DNA of 64,000 nt from Dipteris shenzhenensis (GCA_047967505.1 CM106538.1), one strand, 5' to 3'. Positions 48,151 to 55,375 are shown, counted from the stretch's first letter. The notes: a model not told the origin generated them from the sequence alone. A program made the numbers and translations.

Positions 48151-51100
48151 TAGTGAGATCTTCAGTTCTAGTGCCTCTTTTCTGAGGTGACTATTCTTGT
48201 AATATATTCAATCAAAGCTTTCACTATAAAAAAAAGTGTGAGGTGGTAGTATGACATGCTAGCTCAAAGTCAAGAAATAAGATGGTTGCCATTGTCATAT
48301 GACCAATGCATGCTTGTCGTCAACCTATCATTCCGATATGCCGCCTCCTCACAGTCTCCCTCACAAATTGTCCGAGCTTGTTACAATAGAAACGTCATTT
48401 CTTTTTTTTGTCTCCATTGCTTGGAGACGTGTCACTGTCTGAATAATCTTTGTGCTCCTTGGGCTTGTCCTCGCTGGGAATTCCTTTGTCTTCACCTTGT
48501 TGTTGAAAAGGTCACCTCCCCATTTGTAAGCCCCCATATGAGGAGAGGATGGGGGGGGTTGGAGCTGGGAACTGATGGAAGGCCACATGGGCAGCATCGT
48601 GGTAACCATGTGGGCAAGGACCAGAGAAAGAGAAGAGCCTTCTGGGAACCTGTAACAGTACGGAACAGATCTGCCATTAGCAGCAGACTGTACGGCTCTT
48701 TTGGAAGGTCTGTAGGGCCTTGGAGAGACAGGAACAGGTGCAGCAAAGGGCAAGATCAGATGTGCCAGGTTAGAGTAGCACTAGGTGCTAGTTTGGAGCT
48801 CCAGACAGAGGCAGACAGAGGTGAGAAGGTACAACTGCAGTATGGCAGCATGGCGGGATCCATGGGCAGGGATACGACCTGCAAGAGGTCCTGAAGATGG
48901 TGCAAACAGGGTGGGTCATCCTCTGTCAAGGGCGGGCTGCATAGCACAGCTGTTGGGTGAGGTAAAAGACCTGCAACAGACCCCAAAGGAGGCAAAAAAG
49001 GGAGGCATGGCAGGAGCCAAGGGAGGGGCCTTATATAGGCCTCCCTTGGGGCTCAAAAGCAGCCCAAAAGGGCAGACCTGAGTCAGCCAGTAGGTCGGCC
49101 GTGAGGGCCCTCAATTCAAGGAAAGGGAGGGCCTGAAAAGTTGGCCCAACCCCCCCTCAAAAGTTGGCCCATTCAAGGGGGCTTCTAGCCCTATAAAAGC
49201 AGGGGCATTTGGCCCCATATCATATCCAGCAACCAGCAAGTTTTGGGAGCAGCAGGACACTGACCCTCGGGCCTACATCCAGGAGGCAGAGGAGACCCAG
49301 AGCTGCTGCAGACTGAGCTCATCTAGGGCTGGAACCTAGGCTGTCTTCTAGGGCAGCAAGGTGCTGAGGTCTTTGGACGGAGAGTGTACATACGCTTGAG
49401 GTGGAGCATGTGGGCTCGAATCTAGAGATATCCGGCAGATAGTAGAAGTACCTTGTGGTAAGATCAAAGGACCACGATCTGGTGGTACTTTGGATCTACC
49501 TCTCTTTTGGTGTGTCCATAGTTTTGGACAGAAATATATTGTTTTGGTAGCTTCTATATTTGGCAGGATTATTGTGTATTGATGAGTCTGCACATCTATG
49601 TGATGCACATTAAGTAAAGAAGTTTATGATTCCACACCACCCCACACACACTGTGTGAGCTCTTGGGCTATTCTGTCAGTCTTCCGCTGTGTGTACCCTC
49701 TGTTGGTTGATTTCTAACACTTGCGTGATGTGAGACAATTCTCATCCTTTTCATACTTTCGTTTGTGCTAGTTGAGATTGAACACATAGGACCAATTCTT
49801 TGGATGATGACTCTTGGCAATCTTCGTATCAAATGTAGCAAGCTGCTACTTTATTACAAATCTTCCATGCCTAAAGGTGGCATTACAGAATCTGCAACCT
49901 TCCTGCTTCTCCAACTATTGAAGGAAGGAGCCCCTAGGGTGCTTTGTTTTCAAATAAGTGTACTTTGGTTAGGTTGGTGTGGGGTGTTATTTCAGTTTTG
50001 ATTTCTATCTTGCAATGGCCTCTAGGGTGCCTATACCCGACTTTGGTGAAGGGGGAAAGTTGGGTCAAACTATTAGCTTTGGAGGTGAATATTCGGTGCC
50101 ATATGGTGGCAAGGACGATGTGGAAGGTCAAGCCCTAGGACCTTGTTATTGGGAAATTATTGTGAGTATTGCAGATCTATATGATCTTGAGGAGGGGGGA
50201 GACAACAATGCCAAAGCACTTCCGAGTGACGTTTGATTTCATGATCTCTCATATTTCGTGATCTCTCAAATCCAGCATGTGAAGATTGCATTCCAAGCGT
50301 GGATCATTATGAAAGGCGGCTAAACCAAACATGGACTAGTTAGTAGCAATTGGTCAAGAGATGGACACCTATGCATTGGCCATGCTTCTCTTGAACAAGA
50401 TTCCACAAAACTTTAGAGGCTTAGTAACTCGCATCATGATAGTAGAATGGTCAAGGCCATTCAGTTTGAGGAGGTAGAGATGTTGTTACATGAAAAAGTA
50501 GGAGTGAAGATGTAGCAAGCACATGTCCAACAAAATTGAGTAGTTCAATCTTGATGCTAGCATATCTAGACTTGATAGTGCTTGGAGACTTTAGGATTTG
50601 CTCGGTTAGTGGATTGGCAATGTCCCATTCACTGCATGCCAAGGTGATGAGGAGGTGCACTCACATGTTTGGCATTGCTTGTCGTGGTGATGAAGGGGAA
50701 CTCTCAAATGTCCTTTAGGTTCTAGGCCTTTGTAAGGAGTTTGCCATTAGGTCAAAAGACATAGGAAAAGTTGTGAGGGACCAAGGAGGTAGACTTGTAC
50801 AAGGTCATAGCTATATTAGGCTAGGATCGGGTGAATCACCATGAGTTGAGGTGTGATGGCCTTGGGTATTGAGATGTATAGGAAGTCGATTGGTCAGGTG
50901 GATGGACTTCCATCAATGGCATACACTCAAATATAAGCTGTGCTTGCTTTGATGGCATGTTCTTGGAGGCGGTTTCACGGATAGCTAATTCCTGCCTTGT
51001 TGATGGACTCTGATATTGATGCAGAGGTGAGTTCAAGATCATGGTCAGGATTAGTATTTTGACTCATTTTCATGGGTGATTTCTGTCACATGTTTTAGGT

Positions 51101-53499
51101 GATTTCTCTAGATATTCTCAGGGCCTTGGAGAATGCTTAAAAATAGACAAAGAGGGAGACTAGGCAAGGGAGACTAGGCATTCCATGCCTCTTGTAGGAT
51201 TGAAGTGTAGAGGTGTAGTCTTCAAGGAGATTTGAGTTTCTGTCAAAGACAATTGTCTATGAGGCTGTCCTAAGGGTTCCTAGGTACATGAATCTAGAGA
51301 TTCATAGCTTGAAGGTTTAGAGTTGGAGACTAGTGAGCGATTGATAGAGGAGGATATTCGTCTTGGCCCTAGCTCACTTAGCAGTTTTGTAGCTAGAGAC
51401 ATTTGGATGTAGATTTTGGGCTTTTGCATGTAGACTTGTGTGGAGGATATCTATGTGGACCAGTCCACAATTATTTCTTTACCCAAGGAGAGGATAGAGT
51501 GTGCGTACCATATAAGCTGAAATAGGCCCAATTTGCTTGGTACCATATGATCAAAGAGGAACTTTACCTCATGTAGTCTGTTGGGTTCTAGCTTGTTCCT
51601 TGTTTCAGAGAAGGGTACAAGGATGGCCATCTTGTTGTCAAAGGATGACTTGTTCACTAGTTGTGATCACACTTGAGTGACCTTGAATTGGTAGCACAAA
51701 GGTACTTAGTCATAGCGTAGATACATGTAGGCATGTGACTACTTATCATACAAATTGGGGTATTCTGATTTTGATTGGGATACCTTATGGTTGCTAAAAC
51801 TTTGACACAGTCTAGAGCCCGTCATCATGAGTTTGTGATTTTATGAGCTTAGATGGATTATGGACAGCTGCGTGGTGATTTTGAAGGACCTGGTGTTTCA
51901 TGTTTTCATGGAGGTTCCATGCCATGTTAGTGCCATTTTTATGATCTAGATGTTCAATAAGCTTTTGTACAGTCTATAGTTGACTTTCTTTATCAACACT
52001 GCAAGTGATGTTATTTTTCTGATGCTATCATATGTCTGCATGACGTTGTGGTTAAAGATTCACAGATCTTTCGATTCTCAGCTTCTCTCAGATGGTACAC
52101 AGTCTACCAGTCAGTCTTTGATCCAAGAGGATTTGCAATCCAACAGCACTACCACTCATGTAGAAAGAGCTTCTACAAGACAGCTTTTTATACAAGCCTT
52201 CCATACAAGTTTTGTTAATAAAAGAGAGGGATTAGTTTTTTGCTTCATCTCCCATCACCACTACATGTACAGATAACACAGATATAGAGGGTCTTGACAT
52301 TTAGTGAGCACCTCTGACATGCTCATGGGGGGTCTTATCAAAGTGAAGAGGGAGCACCTCCTATGATGCGTGGGCATGGGCCAGTTCATATTGAGAGAGT
52401 GTGTTGGAATTAGTGTCAATGCTGTATCTATGGGCCCCTACTTCCAGATGATAAGGCATTATGGATTTGTAGGGCATCAATTGAGATGTGCTTACATTTC
52501 ACATGGGGGATGAGCAAACTATATTGACCTGCCATCTTGTTTCCCATTTGGGCTGTTTTGGACCTACTTGCTGGGCAAATTAGGCTAAGGTATAGGACCT
52601 TTTGTAGGCCCATTGGGTGGCCTGTTTAGGGCAGGATCTTGTTGGCCATTTGTCAATTGGTAGGTTGGTCCATTCATGGTTCTAGGTGCTGTCTAACCAA
52701 GTTTGGTCTGTTTGGGTCTGGATCTAGTCGGCCAGTCGGGGCTTCGTTCAGCTGGTAGTTCAGCCCCTTCATGGTTGTAGTTGGCTGTTTAACCAGCTTG
52801 GTCGGCAGTTACAGACTGGCTGGTCATCCAGTCTTGGGGGGGAGACAAGTCAGGCGACAGCACTCCCTTCTTTTAAAAGGTGAGTCTCGCTGTCGGATAG
52901 TATTTCAGTTTGGGTCATAGGAAGCTTCCCTTCTAATTGTCATGTAAGCGAACATTGCAAACAAGCACGGGTAAATTCTTTGGCAGAAGGAGAATTTATA
53001 TGTTCAGATGAATTGTGTATTCAGTCCTTGTGCCAGATTTGTTAGATTTTTCAATTTATTAATTGGTTATTTCTTTCTGATTGGTGATTGGTTTGCAGGT
53101 GGTTGTGGATGTAGGATGTGGTACAGGAATTCTTTCGATATTCTGTGCCTATGCAGGTGCACGCAAGGTATGGTTGGAGAATTTTTTATGAATGTTGGCC
53201 CTTAATGTCTGATGAGAGCACATAGTTGTGGATACTTATTTGATTTTCCCTGTAAATGTTTGGAAATGTAATCAGTTACTGTTGAGGAAATGATTCAAGA
53301 TTTAGGAGAGTAGAATATAGGGAATAAGCACCAAGGGGGAAGAACCTGTTGCATAAGAGCATACATGAACTAGAAACCACATGCTGTTTGACCTATTATT
53401 TTGGAAAGCCTGATGTGTTTCTTCATTAATGCCACATGATTAATTTTATTCCTTTGCTTGTAGGTCTATGCTGTAGATGCGAGTGACATCGCAGTTCAG
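26925..53499 (+). CDS. PRMT6: PRMT6-like protein arginine N-methyltransferase, 5' four exons (3' end outside window)
   Basis: Class I arginine methyltransferases move a methyl group from S-adenosylmethionine to arginines of histones and other proteins; PRMT6 makes asymmetric dimethylarginine in the nucleus. Four exons (26925-27173, 35984-36049, 53099-53167, 53464-53499) join in phase 0 into about 140 codons. The order is: an Arg-rich N-terminus, the first helices (YFNSYSHVGIHEEMIK, then DRTRTETYRDAI), the SAM-binding motif I (VVDVGCGTGILSIFCA) and post-I (VYAVDASDIAVQ). VDAS, rather than the VECS of PRMT1, favours PRMT6. Every junction has GT donor and AG acceptor. The double-E loop, THW loop and barrel exons were not found before 64000 and should lie beyond. 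No stop or frameshift occurs in the four exons. The introns are full of transposons in both orientations. Confidence 0.9.
27174..28141. other. Start of intron 1, no coding sequence
   Basis: Begins with the donor GTGAGG. From about 27540 up to the RNase H end at 28142 the sequence could be 3' non-coding or LTR sequence of the copia fragment above it, but no LTR ends were confirmed. Confidence 0.45.
28142..28305 (-). pseudogene. copia RNase H C-terminal fragment
   Basis: The minus strand reads YHYVRERLHAGGISLIYCPT, then GNVADVFTKALSKQNFE, the standard end of copia pol. Upstream of about 28305 the reading runs into an LTR of the family starting at 29182, so the fragment is truncated there. Confidence 0.85.
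28306..29182 (-). repeat. LTR of the palindrome-rich LTR family, minus orientation, truncated
   Basis: On the minus strand it starts TGTTGGAAATGAGGAG at 29182. It goes on through CCACATGG-type U3 repeats, a CCTATAAGAGGAGGC promoter-like site (near 28575) and an R-U5 part with CTGCAGACTGAGC (near 28470). It aligns along its length with 46903-47969. The end is missing where the copia RNase H fragment begins. Confidence 0.75.
29190..30050 (+). pseudogene. LINE reverse transcriptase C-terminal remnant
   Basis: The plus strand reads EFAEDTALSVEG (RT active site, FADD changed to FAED) and, after the 48-bp retroposon insertion, INWTKS-like sequence. It then gives LGFPMDRAWLNCEVLGM and, near 29790, ALLGKLVACGLTLGWSLGSS in shifting frames. 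Comparable positions of plant LINEs read FADDTALxVEG, INWxKSK and ALLGKWLxRxLxPGxEPWK. It is dead, with many stops and shifts. Confidence 0.65.
29315..29362 (+). mobile_element. 48-bp truncated retroposon copy with 16-bp target duplication
   Basis: Flanked by a perfect 16-bp direct repeat AGGATCAATTGGACCA (29299-29314 and 29363-29378). The insert ends GGATTCATCTAGGTATATAT, the same 3' end as copies at 30487-30839 and near 57064-57198. It is inserted in the LINE remnant. Confidence 0.8.
30054..31020 (+). pseudogene. Degenerate copia fragment with RT N-terminal part
   Basis: TGGTATCAGAGC at 30054-30065 is a primer-site match, though no LTR directly precedes it. Coding remains include MKAKLDLIHKNTWDLVELP (near 30325) and, beyond an insertion, DETFSP then RMRTIRCAIALVTHFGWKVY and DIKTIFLNGDLQE (near 30845-30970). 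A 27-bp piece around AATGGGGATTTGCAGGAG is duplicated at 30950-31003. The catalytic YVDD part is absent. Confidence 0.8.
30487..30839 (+). mobile_element. Retroposon (SINE- or LINE-tail-like), longest of three copies
   Basis: About 353 bp inserted in the copia RT and flanked by the 10-bp direct repeat AAGATGAGAC (30477-30486 and 30840-30849). The 3' end GGACTCATCGAGGTATATAT is shared with two shorter copies. It contains TGACGTCA at 30679-30686. No Pol III boxes or open frame were recognised, so it may be the 3' tail of an unknown LINE rather than a SINE. Confidence 0.7.
31249..32264 (+). repeat. LTR of the palindrome-rich family, truncated at its 3' end
   Basis: Begins TGTTGGAATGGTCACC and has several GCTGCCACATGGGCAGC-like palindromes (31385-31525). 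A CCTATAAAAGGAGGGGC promoter site (near 31931) and an R-U5 part (TACGCTCGAGGTGGAGCA near 32063) follow. It is cut at 32264, where a second LTR of the family starts. Confidence 0.8.
32265..33012 (+). repeat. Second LTR of the same family, nested or tandem
   Basis: Starts TGTTGGAATGGTCACC at 32265 inside the tail of the preceding LTR and repeats its U3, including the GTATGTACGGGCTGGAACAG string. It has a CTATATAAGGAGGGCC site near 32840. Its 3' part diverges and the usual ...TTTCTAACA end is missing. Confidence 0.7.
33077..33965 (-). pseudogene. copia 5' end: primer site, leader and gag start
   Basis: On the minus strand a TGTATCAAAGCAGG string near 33960-33947 resembles an initiator-Met primer site. 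A ~650-bp A/C-rich leader with repeated CCCCAAAA/GCAAA strings follows. Then a gag start reads KLHGTNYPMWSYLEHHLLVS and NFWGIVNGLE (33185-33090). The same gag start and leader type recur at the right edge (63100-64000). The rest of the element is missing. Confidence 0.65.
33966..35189. other. LTR-like and unassigned intron DNA
   Basis: The part next to 33965 would be the LTR of the minus-strand copia above. Around 34250-34480 a plus-strand segment has a CTATATAAAGTGGGC site (near 34402) in an LTR-like setting. 34740-35189 has no recognised feature. Open frames at 33731-34110 are unmatched. Confidence 0.35.
35190..35600 (-). pseudogene. LINE reverse transcriptase remnant
   Basis: The minus strand reads HSTVGHSTCPCGRELVTRGE, then LYYCFRDFKNGFDMV, and after a shift GRMQEWFHRASQAIL and ALSHTL. 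In LINE RTs of the mixed plant/animal type these positions read HSTVDHL, YCCFVDFxKAFDTV and GVKQGCPLSPTLF. It is badly decayed. Confidence 0.55.
35913..35950. repeat. (GA)19 microsatellite close to the exon 2 acceptor
   Basis: A GA run of about 38 bases ending about 33 bp before exon 2 of the PRMT6-like gene. Confidence 0.9.
35984..36049 (+). CDS. PRMT6: PRMT6-like exon 2 (66-bp micro-exon)
   Basis: Preceded by TTGGTTTTGTAG and followed by GTGAGATG. It encodes 22 residues starting DRTRTETYRDAIFQHSDLI, directly continuing HEEMIK of exon 1 as in PRMT6 proteins. Phase 0 at both ends. Confidence 0.93.
36245..36600 (+). repeat. LTR fragment of the palindrome-rich family
   Basis: Starts TGTTGGAATAGGGTTGGTCACC at its 5' end and has two GCTGCCACATGGGCAGC-type palindromes (36329-36368). 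The promoter and U5 parts are not recognisable, so only a U3 piece remains. The 3' limit is approximate. Confidence 0.6.
38484..39250 (+). pseudogene. gypsy gag
   Basis: Two frames (38484-38867 and 38864-39196) form a retrotransposon gag: YSGWISDRSSDIIETWLHKW, then ADRWWIKQQKDG and WEGFKKEFRKHFLPP. After a 1-nt frame change it continues VYEPLPQSIQVKDFIFGL and GIKMEVRAKY. Apart from that frameshift it is well preserved. Confidence 0.85.
39260..40159 (+). pseudogene. gypsy zinc knuckle, protease and linker
   Basis: CFGYLQPHQWKDC is a zinc knuckle that has lost its second Cys and its His context (normally CxxCxxxGHxxxxC). VIVLFDSASTHNVI is the protease active site, with Asp-Ser-Ala instead of Asp-Ser-Gly. 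A further frame (39845-40159) contains KAWHSRKNPAIDWKKHIYQF, matching the region where gypsy proteases end with LGxxWL and WxxxxI. Confidence 0.8.
40215..40514 (+). pseudogene. gypsy RT with internal deletion
   Basis: The frame begins with the RT N-terminal motif VNRSPYRLSFTEEAEV and jumps directly to LEYLGFIITLEGVEMVPKKV, which normally lies after the catalytic YxDD. The whole fingers-palm core, including the active site, is deleted. The reading is otherwise continuous (LRSFLGFVQFYRRHIKGYSE). Confidence 0.85.
40551..40934 (+). pseudogene. gypsy RNase H
   Basis: FLETDASGIAVGAVL (first Asp), PLAFESKKLSPSQRNWPTHE (with Glu later in ELELYAVVHALKTWRHYL) and VDVDHDTQKHF are typical Ty3 RNase H. 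The domain looks intact on its own. Confidence 0.88.
41059..41692 (+). pseudogene. gypsy integrase, truncated before the catalytic Glu
   Basis: The zinc region (QQCHDSPCVGHPRVEKTYDL) is followed, across a stop near 41313, by the core: SMDFIVGLPTTQGGHDSILV (first Asp), FIVSDRNVKF (second Asp) and HPKTDGQT. The sequence then changes to copia leader, so the catalytic Glu and the C-terminal part are missing. Confidence 0.85.
41693..42236 (-). mobile_element. copia 5' end: 178-bp LTR, primer site and leader
   Basis: The LTR is 42236-42059. On the minus strand it starts TGTAGGAATA and ends TATTCCTACA, a perfect 10-bp inverted terminus. It is followed by a primer site with one extra G (TGGGTATCAGAGC, about 42058-42046) and a ~350-bp leader down to 41693. 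The rest of the element is missing. It sits in the gypsy integrase. Confidence 0.75.
42237..43329. other. GC-rich LTR-like segment with minisatellites
   Basis: 42260-42415 repeats GGCCGACCAG units in both orientations. A CCCTATAAAAGGGTC promoter-like site lies near 42429. 42590-42760 is a degenerate tandem array of CTCCAGCCTCCTCG-like units. The layout resembles an LTR related in style to the 47-kb family, but ends were not found. 42960-43329 has no recognised feature. Confidence 0.45.
43330..44200 (+). pseudogene. copia-type gag and 3' internal remnant, sibling of the 44.2-48.0 kb element
   Basis: 43356-43571 reads ELYSMHMDESGSIQEHITKM and VVRDQLSAVGQKMDS, parallel to LYNLNMEEGDTVHSHLAKVK and VVRDELAAVGQKTDS in the intact gag at 45024. 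A Lys-rich stretch near 43680-43740 corresponds to the gag linker, but no zinc knuckle survives. 43800-44070 matches, at lower identity, the non-coding interior at 46.3-46.6 kb. Many stops. Confidence 0.75.
44217..44798 (+). repeat. 5' LTR (3' half) of the gag-only element
   Basis: Aligns with 47386-47969 from GTCGGCCAGATTAGGG through CCTATAAAAGGAGAGGC (near 44272) to TTGGGTCATTTCTAACA, then the primer site. The upstream U3 half is missing. Confidence 0.85.
45024..46118 (+). CDS. copia-type Gag protein, intact 364-codon frame
   Basis: Gag forms the particle in which retroelement RNA is packaged and copied. An ATG at 45024 opens an uninterrupted 364-codon frame. The N-terminal motif FGESGKLDGTNYLLWKVKI is the usual copia gag start. 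The middle (EAWATLKDLYE, then LAKVKVVRDELAAVGQKTDS, LRRLPRSFKSF and LTFEELGPLLLQEE) is the UBN2-type gag domain. A Lys/Ser/Asp-rich linker leads to a zinc knuckle CFYCDTLGHFAKDC at about residue 270, followed by a charged tail. It ends before any protease, so the element encodes gag only. Its open state agrees with the small LTR divergence. Whether it is expressed cannot be told. Confidence 0.9.
   Translation: MSTSTASSAPTFPSSSFLSFTSPNFGESGKLDGTNYLLWKVKIRSHLVARKLWKLTVGVESKPEDMVDRKGEIVVAIDREELKAWEDRDAHVLALIIGTTADFVLPHIQLAETSVEAWATLKDLYETDNTSQILLRQHQLYNLNMEEGDTVHSHLAKVKVVRDELAAVGQKTDSCHLALMVLRRLPRSFKSFVIIVTAGQRTKPLTFEELGPLLLQEEAREKLYNVDKDDKAMLAKDSIGKGKDKPYGGKSKKEDSDDEGTSKRKQKKKCFYCDTLGHFAKDCRKKKADQKNKKESDLDSEGEAKANVVIKELFLVTSPSVTKVRYVDSEITVRMSDIEVWVNEESDAFVKVKDSMERLEVHGC
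46119..46902 (+). other. Non-coding interior of the gag-only element
   Basis: No pol domain is recognisable. A long frame starting near 46300 runs on into the LTR and is probably chance. The segment ends in the purine tract GGTGAGAGGGGG next to the 3' LTR. The diverged sibling at 43.8-44.07 kb shares this interior, so it is a conserved part of the element family. Confidence 0.6.
46903..47969 (+). repeat. 3' LTR, full length (1067 bp)
   Basis: Starts TGTTGGAAAGGTCACC and ends TTGGGTCATTTCTAACA. The U3 carries a GCTGCCACATGGGCAGC palindrome (near 47003), TGACGTCA (47118-47125) and the promoter-like CCTATAAAAGGAGAGGC (near 47430). It is the reference copy for the family. No clear 5-bp target repeat could be tested because the 5' LTR start is lost. 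Confidence 0.9.
48109..48143. repeat. (TG)n microsatellite
   Basis: A TG run of about 35 bases; its end became part of the target of the LINE tail insertion next to it. 47970-48108 shows no other feature. Confidence 0.9.
48155..48235 (+). mobile_element. 81-bp 5'-truncated LINE tail with 15-bp target duplication
   Basis: Flanked by the perfect 15-bp repeat GTGTGAGGTGGTAGT (48140-48154 and 48236-48250) and ending in eight A's. Its sequence (CAATCAAAGCTTTCA before the A tail) parallels the 3' end of the 3-kb LINE at 59.2 kb (CCATCAAAGATTTCA), so both belong to one LINE family. Confidence 0.85.
48501..49719 (+). repeat. Solo LTR of the palindrome-rich family
   Basis: Starts TGTTGAAAAGGTCACC and ends GATTTCTAACA (1219 bp). 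Flanks are CTTGT before and CTTGC after, a target duplication with one mismatch. No primer site follows, so it is a solo LTR left by LTR-LTR recombination. It carries a CCTATAAAAGCAGGGGC promoter site (near 49190). 48251-48500 has no recognised feature. Confidence 0.8.
49985..50530 (+). pseudogene. Degenerate copia-type gag
   Basis: In shifting plus frames it reads VPIPDFGEGGKLG, LEVNIRCHMVARTMWKVK, then AFQAWIIMKGG and AIQFEEVEMLLHEK. It follows, with gaps, the intact gag at 45024 (FGESGKLDG, VKIRSHLVARKLWKL, EAWATLKD and LTFEELGPLLLQEE). An older dead relative. Confidence 0.7.
50531..52402 (+). other. Unassigned intron 2 DNA, probably retroelement interior
   Basis: It lies between a decayed gag and an LTR-like segment in the same orientation, so it is probably the eroded interior of that element. 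No pol motif could be read in any frame. Short open frames (51451-51657 minus, 51980-52276 plus) have no known domain. Confidence 0.35.
52403..52960 (+). repeat. LTR-like segment, diverged
   Basis: Begins after a GAGAGAGTG purine run with TGTTGGAATTAGTGTC. It has GGTCGGCC/GGCCAGTC strings like the U3 of the palindrome-rich family and a CTTTTAAAAGGTGAG site near 52872. The 3' end is undefined. Confidence 0.45.
53099..53167 (+). CDS. PRMT6: PRMT6-like exon 3 (69-bp, SAM-binding motif I)
   Basis: Preceded by TTGGTTTGCAG and followed by GTATGG. It encodes 23 residues: VVVDVGCGTGILSIFCAYAG, then ARK. This is the glycine-rich methyltransferase motif I that binds S-adenosylmethionine. Phase 0 at both ends. 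Confidence 0.95.
53464..53499 (+). CDS. PRMT6: PRMT6-like exon 4 (36-bp micro-exon, post-I motif)
   Basis: Preceded by TTTGCTTGTAG and followed by GTACCT. It encodes VYAVDASDIAVQ, the post-I strand whose Asp contacts the ribose of the cofactor. Phase 0 at both ends. The next exon should start with an AKE-like motif; none was found to 64000. Confidence 0.95.
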
Positions 53500-55189
53500 G
53501 TACCTTTTCTACATTTAGGCTAAACCTGCTTTAGGTGGTATCAGAGAAAACCTCAGGATAATTCAGATAGATTTGCAAATTTTGCTATAAACTGCTAGTT
53601 GGTTTTTGAAGTTCTCAATGTATGTTTCTAATGGTTTTTTTCCTGCTTGCTTAATGTTGGTAAGTTGGTGGAAAATCGAGCGAGTAGACACCTACTTTTG
53701 TATGGTTTGTGGAAAATTGAATTTGACAATGGGATAGATACCTGAATTCAATGATTTTCATTAATTTGAAGGATTTTGTCACGAGATGGTTTATTGGTGG
53801 TGTACTGCATTTGGTAGTGCGTGAGCTCCTTCTTAAAGGCTATTACAAATGCTTTAGGAATTCAGGCAGCCCATGCAATCCACATTTGATGGATAGTACA
53901 AGTAAGCAAATTGTGCATTCATTGAAAGCCCACAAGCTTTACATTATTATGAATTTTAGCTGTATGGGCATTGATGGTGATAGCAGGTATCATAAGAAAT
54001 CCTAGTAATCTAATATTATTTTGTGAGCTAGGGACCCAAAAAGAGACTGTAATGATAACAGAGAACAATAATTCTTTATTGGATAGAATGTCTGAATGTT
54101 GGGATCCATACAATGAGGCCTCTTTCTTAAGTCTCACTTGAAGAGGTGTGTTCTCTTGTGAACGGTGCAACCCGTTATGAGAGGGTACATTATAATGTAT
54201 AAGTAGAAGTGTCCTCCTCCTACAATATGTGTTGTCGTTGGAAGAGTTGCGACTCTTTGTTGTGCCTCATGGGAATGAAAGGGCATACCCTTCCTTGAGT
54301 GTCCATTCATTCAATCCATCTTTAAGGTTTAGGAAAGGAATTAGTCATGGATCGTGACAAATATAGAAGGTACCGATTGTTATCATGGCTGCCAATGATT
54401 AGCATAAGGGATTGTTCAAGCTGTATTAGTGCAGATTGATAGAGCTGACAAATGAGCACTCTATATTGTGGATTGAGACTATAGACATATGACTGGACTA
54501 GAGTGCTGACACTCTTGTAAGAAAATGTATACTTTGGAGATAGATCATGGGCTGATTTAAGATGCTGGGGACAGCAGCATCAGCAGGCACTAGGAGAGGC
54601 CCCTTCATTGATCGTCGGCCTGAGTTATTGATTGGCCAATCGTTTTGTTCATGGTGGGCTTAAGTGGCAAGTTGCTGAAGATAATTGTGTCATCAATTCA
54701 AAATTATTTGAGGCAGATACGCTAAGGGTAGCATCGATAACATCAAAGGAACCATGAACACATTATGGGTTGGTAGATTAGGGGCCACATTGAATGATTG
54801 TTGCTTACCAAAAAAGCCTGGATTGTGTTTGCAGGGAGAAAATTGCTGAATCGTTCATTACATCATCACTTGTGTGCATCAAGGTGGTGCTTGGGCATTA
54901 GATTGCAATGACAGCAAGTGAGCATTTTTCTTATTCACAAAGATGACTTGCAATTTGTCTGGCATCATGATTGCTGGATGTATATGTAAGTGAAGCTACG
55001 GAGAAATATCTTGATTCAGAGATTATTCAAGGACTAATTGCAGGTATGGGCTTGGGATAGACCGGCAGGCCAAAGCAATTTCATAAGACTGTATTGATGG
55101 GCAGGGGCTGAAATGGTCAGTATAGTTGATGCCATTTTGCAGTAACACTTGGGAAGAATATGTGCAACTGGAAGTAAGATTCAATCTAT
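53500..55189. other. Intron 4 start, no recognised element
   Basis: Opens with the donor GTACCT. 53.5-54.0 kb is AT-rich and may be original intron sequence. 54.0-55.2 kb has no readable coding domain. No further PRMT6 exon was found. Confidence 0.4.
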
Positions 55190-55375
55190 TTGCTATTAAG
55201 TGTTGATTTTGTTAGGGTCAATGCCCGGCCTGTGAACCCACAAATGAGGAGGACTAAGGGGCTTGTCATCTGTAGAGGGATGGGGGGATTGAGAGCAGCT
55301 GTGTGGGCAGAGAAAGGACTGCCACAGTGGCTGAACAGAGGGCTGCCATGTGGGCAGCAACAGTACATCTTCTAG
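55190..55375 (+). repeat. Short LTR U3 fragment of the palindrome-rich family
   Basis: Contains CTGTGAACCCACAAATGAGG (compare CTGTGAGCCCCCAAATGAGG near 32288) and GGCTGCCATGTGGGCAGC near 55330. Ends are not defined. Confidence 0.55.

Noticed and set aside
48256-48894. 212-codon plus-strand frame
   Set aside because: It crosses from unassigned DNA into the solo LTR; no domain.
54040-55190. Search for the next PRMT6 exon (an AKE-like start) in intron 4
   Set aside because: Candidate AG|GC starts near 53870, 54570 and 55070 translate into stops or unrelated residues; no supported exon to 64000.
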